Below are positions 58,301-64,000 of a stretch of DNA of 64,000 nt, piece after piece (the first letter of the stretch is position 1; every line of letters starts with the position of its first letter). The notes under the pieces are model-generated. The model was not told the origin of the DNA, did not search any database, and saw only the letters and a list, made by a program, of their open reading frames with translations. Position numbers and translations under genes: made by a program. Origin of the DNA: Bos javanicus. Lineage: Eukaryota; Chordata; Mammalia; Artiodactyla; Bovidae. The stretch lies in contig NC_083876.1 in the NCBI RefSeq assembly GCF_032452875.1, positions 3,472,001 through 3,536,000 on the forward strand, written 5' to 3'.

Positions 58301-58318
58301 CCAAAAACAATAAAGTAA

Positions 58319-61300
58319 ATGGCAATGGCATCATATTTATCAATAATTTCCTTAAACGTAAATGGATTGAATGCCCCAACCAAAAGGCAAAGACTGGCTG
58401 AATGGATACAAAAACAAGACCCCTACATATGTTGTCTACAAGAGACCCACCTCAAAACAGGGGACACATACAGACTGAAAGTGAAGGGCTGGAAAAAGAT
58501 TTTCCATGTAAATAGGGACCAAAAGTAAGCAGGAGTAGCCATACTCATATCAGATAAAATAGACTTTAAAACAAAAGCTGTGAAAAGAGACAAAGAAGGT
58601 CACACATAATGACAAAGGATCAATCCAAGAAGAAGATATAACAATTATAAATATATATGCACCCAACATAGGAGCACCGCAATATGTAAGACAAATATTA
58701 ACAAGTATGAAAGGAGAAATTAGCATTAACACAATAATAGAGGGAGATTTTAATACCCCATTCACACCTATGGATAGATCAACTAACAGAAAATTAACAA
58801 GGAAACACAAACTGTAAATGATACAATAGACCAGTTAGAACTAATTGATATCTATAGGACATTTCATCCCCAAACAATGAATTTCATCTTTTTCTCAAGC
58901 TCACACGGAACCTTCTCCAGGATAGATCACATCCTGGGCCATAAATCTAGCCTTGGTAAATTCAGAAAAATTGAAATCATTCCAAACATCTTTTCTGACT
59001 ACAATGCAGTAAGATTAGATCTCAATAACAGGAGAAAAACTATTAAAAATTCCAACATATCCAGGCTGAACAACATGCTGCTGAATAACCAACAAATTAC
59101 AGAAGAAATAAAAAAAGTAATCAAAATTTGCATAGAAACGAATGAAAATGAAAACACAACAACCCAAAACCTGTGGGACACTGTAAAAGCAGTCCTAAGC
59201 AGAAAGTTCATAGTAATACAGGCATACCTCAAGAAACAGGAAAAAAGTTAAATAAATAACCTAACTATACACCACCCCAGGGTTAATAGAAGGAAAGAAA
59301 ACTTAAAAATTAGGGCAGAAATAAATGCAAAAGAAACAAAAGAGACCATAGCAAAAATCAACAAAGCCAAAAGCTGGTTCTTTGAACTGATAAATAAAAT
59401 TGAGAAACCATTAGCCAGACTTATCAAGAAACAAAGGGAGAATAATCAAATCAATAAAATTAGAAATGAAAATGGAGAGACCATAACAGACAAAACAGAA
59501 ATACAAAGGATCATAAGAGACTACTATCAGCAATTATATGGCAATAAAAAGGACATCGTGGAAGAAATGGACAAATTCTTAGAAAAGTACAACTTTCCAA
59601 AACTGGACAAGGAAGAAATAGATAATCTTAACAGATCCATCACAAGCATGGAAATTGAAACTGTAATTAAAAATCTTCCAGCAAACAAAAGCCCAGGTCC
59701 AGACGGCTTCACAGCTGGATTCTACCAAAAATTTAGAGAAGAGCTGACACCTATCCTACTCAAACTCTTCCATAAAATTGCAGAGGAAGGTAAACTTCCA
59801 AACTCATTCTATGAGGCCACCATCACCCTAATACCAAAACCTGACAGAGATGCCACAAAAAAAGAAAACTACAGGCCAATATCACTGATGAACATAGATG
59901 CAAAAATCCTTAACAAAATTTTAGCAGTCAGAATCCAACAACACATTAAAAAGATCATACACCATAACCAAGTGGGCTTTATCCCAGTGATGCAAGGATT
60001 CTTCAATATCTGAAAATCAATCAATGTAAAACACCACATTAACATATTGAAAAATAAAAACCATATGATTATCTCAATAGATGCAGAGAAAACCTTTGAC
60101 AAATTTCAACATCCATTTATGATAAAAACTCTCCAGAAAGCAGGAATAGAAGGAACATACCTCAACATAATAAAAGCTATATATGACAAACCCACAGCAA
60201 ACATTTTCTTCAATGGTGAAAATTTGAAAGCATTTTCTCTCAAGTCAGGAACAAGACAAGTGTGCCCAGTTTCACCATTACTATTCAACAGAGTTTCAGA
60301 AGTTTTGGCCACAGCAATCAGAGCAGAAAAAGAAATAAAAGGAATCCAAATTGGAAAAGAAGTAAAACTCTCACTGTTTGCAGATGACACGATCCTCTAC
60401 ATAGAAAACCCTAAGGACTCCACCAGAAAATTACTAGAACTAATCAATGACTATAGTGAAGTTGCAGGATATAAAATCAACACACAGAAATCCCTTGCAT
60501 TCCTATACACTAATAATGAGAAAACTGAAAGAGAAATTAAGGAAACAATTCCATACACCATTGCAATGAAAATAATAAAATACTTAGGAATCTATCTACC
60601 TAAAGAAACTAAATACCTATATATAGAAAACTATAAAACACTGGTGAAAGAAATCAAAGAGGACACTAATAGATGGAGAAATATACCATGTTCATGGATT
60701 GGAAGAATCAATATAGTCAAAATGAGTATACTACCCAAAGCAATTTATAGATTCAATGCAATCCCTATGAAGCTACCAACAGTATTCTTCACAGAGCTAG
60801 AACAAATAATTTCACACTTTGTATGGAAAAACATAAAACCTCGAATAGCCAAAGCGATCTTGAGAAATGGAACTGGAGGAATCAACCTACCTGACTTCAG
60901 GCTCTAGTACAAAGCCACAGTCGTCAAGACAGTATGGTACTGGCACAAAGACAGAAAGATCAATGGAACAAAATAGAAAGCCCAGAGATAAATCCATGCA
61001 CATATGGACACCTTATTTTTGACAAAGGAGGCAAGAATATACAATGGATTAAAGACAATCTCTTTAACAAGTGGTGCTGGGAAAACTGGTCAACCACTTG
61101 TAAAAGAATGAAACTAGAACACTTTCTAACACCATACACAAAAATAAACTCAAAATGGATTAAAGATCTAAACGTAAGACCAGAAACTACAAAACTCCTA
61201 GAGGAGAACATAGGCAAAACATTCTCTGACATACATCACAGCAGGATCCTCTATGACCCACCTCCCAGAATATTGGAAATAAAAGCAAAAATAAACAAAT

Positions 61301-62090
61301 GAGACCTAATTAAACTTAAACGCTTCTGCACAACAAAGCAAACTATAAGCAAGGTGAAAAGGCAGCATTCAGAATGGGAGAAAATAATAGCAAATGAAGC
61401 AACTGACAAACAACTAATCTCAAAAATATATAAGCAACTCCTACAGCTCAATTCCAGAAAAATAAGTGACCCAATCAAAAAATGGGCCAAAGAACTAAAT
61501 AGACATTTCTCCAAAGAAGACATACAGATGGCTAACAAACACATGAAAAGATGCTCAACATCACTCATTATCAGAGAAATGCAAATCAAAACCACTATGA
61601 GGTACCATTTCATGCCAGTCAGAATGGCTGTGATCCAAAAGTCTACAAGCAATAAATGCTGGAGAGGGTGTGGAGAAAAGGGAACCCTCTTACACTGTTG
61701 GTGGGAATGCAAACTAGTACAGCCACTATGGAGAACAGTGTGGATATTCTTTAAAAAACTGGACATAGAAATACTTTATGATCCAGCAATCCCACTGCTG
61801 GGCATACACACTGAAGAAACCAGAATTGAAAGAGACACGTGTACCCCAATGTTCATCATAGCACTATTTATAATAGCCAGGACATGGAAGCAACCTAGAT
61901 GTCCATTATCAGATGAATGGATAAGAAAGCAGTAGTACATATAAACAATGGTGTATTACTCAGACATTAAAAAGAATGCATTTGAATCAGTTCTAATGAG
62001 GTGAATGAAACTGGAGCCTATTATACAGAGGGAAGTAAGCCAGAAAGAAAAACACCAATACAGTATACTATCGCATATATATGGAATTTA
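58319..62090 (+). pseudogene. L1 ORF2 (endonuclease-RT), broken
   Basis: Starts at ATG 58319 (MAMASYLSIISLNVNGLNAP). Endonuclease: CCLQETHLKTGDTYRLKVKG, stop at 58526-58528; later SRIDHILGHKSSLGKF and SDYNAVRL, where catalytic His is Tyr. RT: KNLPANKSPGPDGFTAGFYQ (59.66-59.72 kb), NIDAKILNKILAVRIQQHI, stop at 60011-60013, then DAEKTFDKFQHPF and the intact box SLFADDTILYIE (~60368-60405). Frameshift near 60905; stop at 61300-61302. C-terminal cysteine motif CWRGCGEKGTLLHCWWEC (61354-61935), stop at 61933-61935. Not functional. Confidence 0.88.
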
Positions 62091-62424
62091 GAAAGATGGT
62101 AACAATAACCCTGTATACGAGACAACAAAGGAGAGACTGATGTATAGAACAGTCTTTTGGACTCTGGGAGAGGGAGAGGGTGGGATGATTTGGGAGAATG
62201 GTATTGAAATATGTATAATATCATATATGAAACGAGTTGTCAGTCCAGGTTCGATGCATGATACTGGATGCTTGGGGCTGGTGTACTGGGACGACCCAGA
62301 GGGATGGTATGAGGAGCGAGGAGGGAGGAGGGTTCAGGATGGGGAGCACATGTATACCTGTGACAGATTCATTTTGATATATGGCAAAACCAATACAATA
62401 TTGTAAAGTTAAATAAAAATATAT

Positions 62425-62520
62425 ATATTTAAATTATACTAATTAAATAGAAATATAGTTTTATTTATAAAATTAAATATAATAATTATTTATACTATTT
62501 ATAATATATAATTTGTAATA
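62425..62520. repeat. Second copy of the 47-bp direct repeat and AT-rich spacer
   Basis: 62425-62471 repeats 57569-57615. The following AT-only stretch runs to the point where BovB resumes. Confidence 0.88.
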
Positions 62521-62524
62521 ATTC

Positions 62525-63254
62525 TGAATTATTGAAAAATTCAGACATAAATTGAAGAAAGTAGGGAAAACCACTTGACCATTCAATTATGACCTAAATG
62601 AAATCCTTAATGGTTACACAGTGGAAGTGACAAATAGATGCAAGAGATTAGATCTGATAGATTACAGTGCCCGAGGAATGATGGACAGTATTTCATAACA
62701 TTGCACAGGAGTCGGTGACCAAAACCATCCTTAGAAGAAGAAATGCAAAAAGCCAAAATGGCTCTCTGAGTAGGCCTTACAAATAGCTGAGAAAAGAAGA
62801 GAAGCAAAAGGAAAAGAAGAAAGCAAAAGATATATCCATATGGATGCAGAGTTCCAAAGAATAGCAAGGAGAGATAAGAAAGCCTTCCTAAGAGAACAGT
62901 GCAAATAAATAGAGGAAAATTATAGAATGGGAATGGCTAGAGATCTCTGCAAAAATTAGAGATATCAAGGGAATATTTCATGCAAAGATGGTCACAATAA
63001 AGGACAGAAACAGTATAGGCCTAATAGGAGCAGAAGATATCAAGAAAATGTGGCAAGAATACACAGAAGAACTCTACAAAAAAGATCTCAGTGACCTAGA
63101 TAACCATGATGGTGTGATCACTCATCTAGAGCCAGACATCCAAACTTGACTTGGAATATAAAGTCAAGTGGCCTTAGGAAGTATCACTATGGATAAAGCT
63201 AGTGAAGGTGATGGAATTCCAGGTGAGCTATTTGAAGTTCTAAAAGATGATCCT
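62525..63254 (+). mobile_element. BovB LINE (sense), outer copy D part 3
   Basis: Linker region, sense counterpart of 25.78-26.46 kb: 'ttgaagaaagtagggaaaac', 'gaagatatcaagaaaatgtgg', 'gctagtgaaggtgatgg'. Many indels and stops. The first ~17 bases repeat the end of part 2 (57538-57553). Confidence 0.87.
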
Positions 63255-63261
63255 GTTAAAT

Positions 63262-63439
63262 TGCTGCTGCTTGAATTCAGGAGGCCTGGGTTTGATTCCT
63301 GGGTCAGGAAGATCCCCTAGAGAAGGAAATGACAAACCACTCCAGTATTCTTGCCTGGAAAATTCCATGGATGGAGTAACCTGGTAGGCTACAGTCCATG
63401 GGATCGCAAAGAGTTGGATGTGACTGAGGAACTTCACTG
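63262..63439 (+). mobile_element. Bov-tA SINE in the outer BovB
   Basis: Head partly lost, B-box region 'gggtttgattcctggg', body complete ('cactccagtattcttgcc', 'gatgtgactgagg'). Flanked by 7-bp 'gttaaat' at 63255-63261 and 63440-63446. Confidence 0.88.
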
Positions 63440-63616
63440 GTTAAATAAAGATCTGCACTCAATATGCATACAGATTTGGAAAGCTCAGCAGGACTGAAAA
63501 AGGTCAGATTGCGTTCCCATCCCAAAGAAGGGCAATACAAAAGAACATTCAAACTACCACATGATTGCACTCATTTCACACGATAGGAAAGTAATGTTCA
63601 AAATTCTCCAAGCTAT
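63440..63616 (+). mobile_element. BovB LINE (sense), outer copy D part 4
   Basis: RT N-terminal region ('ctgcactcaatatgca', 'cccaaagaagggcaat', 'aaaattctccaagct'), interrupted at ~63616 by the LTR. It presumably resumes outside the window. Confidence 0.87.
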
Positions 63617-64000
63617 TGAGAGAGTCAATTCTTATGTAGCTTGGTAAGAAGTCTGGGGTCCTCAAGGAGGAGGAAGGAGTCTGAGGCTCTCAAGAAAGAG
63701 ATAGGGGTCTGGGGTTCTCAAGGAAGAGAAAAGGACAAAGATTTGTTTGGTTGGCTGGTTTTCTACATTGCTTTGTCTTAGGCAGTATAACAATGTATCT
63801 TGTATTAAGGACATGTTTCTCCTTAACAAGAACCTTCTGACTAATCTTGTTATCTTGTTCTGTTGTGGGAGTGGGTCTGGTAAAAGCATATAAGGCCTTG
63901 ATAAGACTAACAAGTGGGGCACTCTTCGTCCTTTTTCTTGTCTATGTCAAAAGCTTTCTCTCTCCCTTTTTATACTTTAATAAAACGCTGCTACACAAAA
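63617..64000 (+). mobile_element. Endogenous retrovirus LTR, left part, cut by window edge
   Basis: Begins with TG inside BovB sequence ('tgagagagtcaattc'). U3 has a three-fold 'gtctggggt/gtctgaggct + ctcaag' repeat (63652-63722). TATA box at 63889-63894 ('catataagg'), then polyadenylation signal AATAAA at 63979-63984, giving a U3-R order in sense. The R/U5 end is beyond the window, so solo LTR versus provirus cannot be decided. No viral gene is visible here. Confidence 0.75.
63889..63984 (+). promoter_or_regulatory. LTR core promoter to polyadenylation signal
   Basis: TATAAG at 63889 and AATAAA at 63979, ~90 bp apart, the spacing expected for U3/R of a retroviral LTR. The start site should fall ~25-30 bases after the TATA. 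Confidence 0.6.

Larger units (their letters stand above)
57616..62424 (+). mobile_element. L1, 4.8 kb, 5'-truncated in ORF1 (sense)
   Basis: Ruminant L1 from mid-ORF1 through ORF2 to the 3' end 'attgtaaagttaaat' at ~62400-62415. The first bases show a 15-bp tandem copy ('aaatagtagaataac' twice, 57613-57642). Bracketed by the 47-bp direct repeats. Confidence 0.92.

Noticed and set aside
1..64000. CRISPR arrays, prokaryotic operons, phage or plasmid functions
   Set aside because: No such signals; every large coding trace is LINE-derived and the repeats are ruminant.

Overview
This is mammalian nuclear DNA from a ruminant (Pecora; cattle, sheep, goat or deer type). The lineage call rests on many BovB (RTE-type) LINE copies, tRNA-Glu-headed Bov-tA SINEs, Bov-A/Bov-A2 SINEs with AGC-rich tails, and L1 elements of the ruminant (L1-BT-like) type. 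Underneath lie older mammalian repeats: L2, MIR, MER5A-like and Tigger/pogo-like fragments. I find no intact host protein-coding gene, rRNA, tRNA, CRISPR array or any prokaryotic feature. The window reads as AT-rich intergenic or intronic sequence, more than half of it recognisable transposon by my estimate. All element names come from remembered family features, not from a database search.

Layout. 1-2.96 kb: a sense BovB split by an antisense BovB. 3-12.6 kb: mostly unique AT-rich DNA with MIR, L2, Bov-tA and Bov-A2 copies. 12.6-15.5 kb: an old, internally deleted L1 followed by an antisense BovB. 16-19.3 kb: an L1 tail with a perfect 16-bp target-site duplication (TSD), a MER5A-like and a Tigger-like DNA transposon, and SINEs. 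19.7-22.0 kb: an L1 tail, then an antisense BovB leader/endonuclease piece split by a Bov-tA+BovB composite flanked by one TSD. 24.1-27.9 kb: a nearly full-length but dead BovB with a GC-rich, tandemly repeated leader. 29.0-31.1 kb: an antisense BovB with a 10-bp TSD. 31-38 kb: SINEs, L2 and L1 ends. 38.5-41.1 kb: an antisense BovB split by a sense BovB whose reverse-transcriptase (RT) frame has stops but no frameshift. 41.1-43.4 kb: the longest repeat-poor interval, with a weak candidate exon and two promoter-like motifs. 43.7-44.3 kb: a probable solo retroviral LTR with a SINE inside. 45.1-45.9 kb: L2 split by an L1 tail.

46.5-64 kb is one nested stack. A sense BovB with an unusual 423-bp tandem leader was split by a 5'-complete antisense L1. 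That L1 carries a second, truncated L1 in its tail region and a sense BovB inside its ORF1. The outer BovB was split again by a sense L1 lying between 47-bp direct repeats, then by a Bov-tA SINE, and finally by a retroviral LTR that runs off the right edge.

How the parts relate: BovB and L1 each encode an endonuclease plus RT and are the known engines for the SINEs. Every copy here carries stops, frameshifts, truncations or lost catalytic residues, so none looks autonomous. The value of the window is in its insertion structures: nesting order, a chimeric insertion, long or absent TSDs, a possible 3' transduction, and inverted BovB pairs able to fold into long hairpins.
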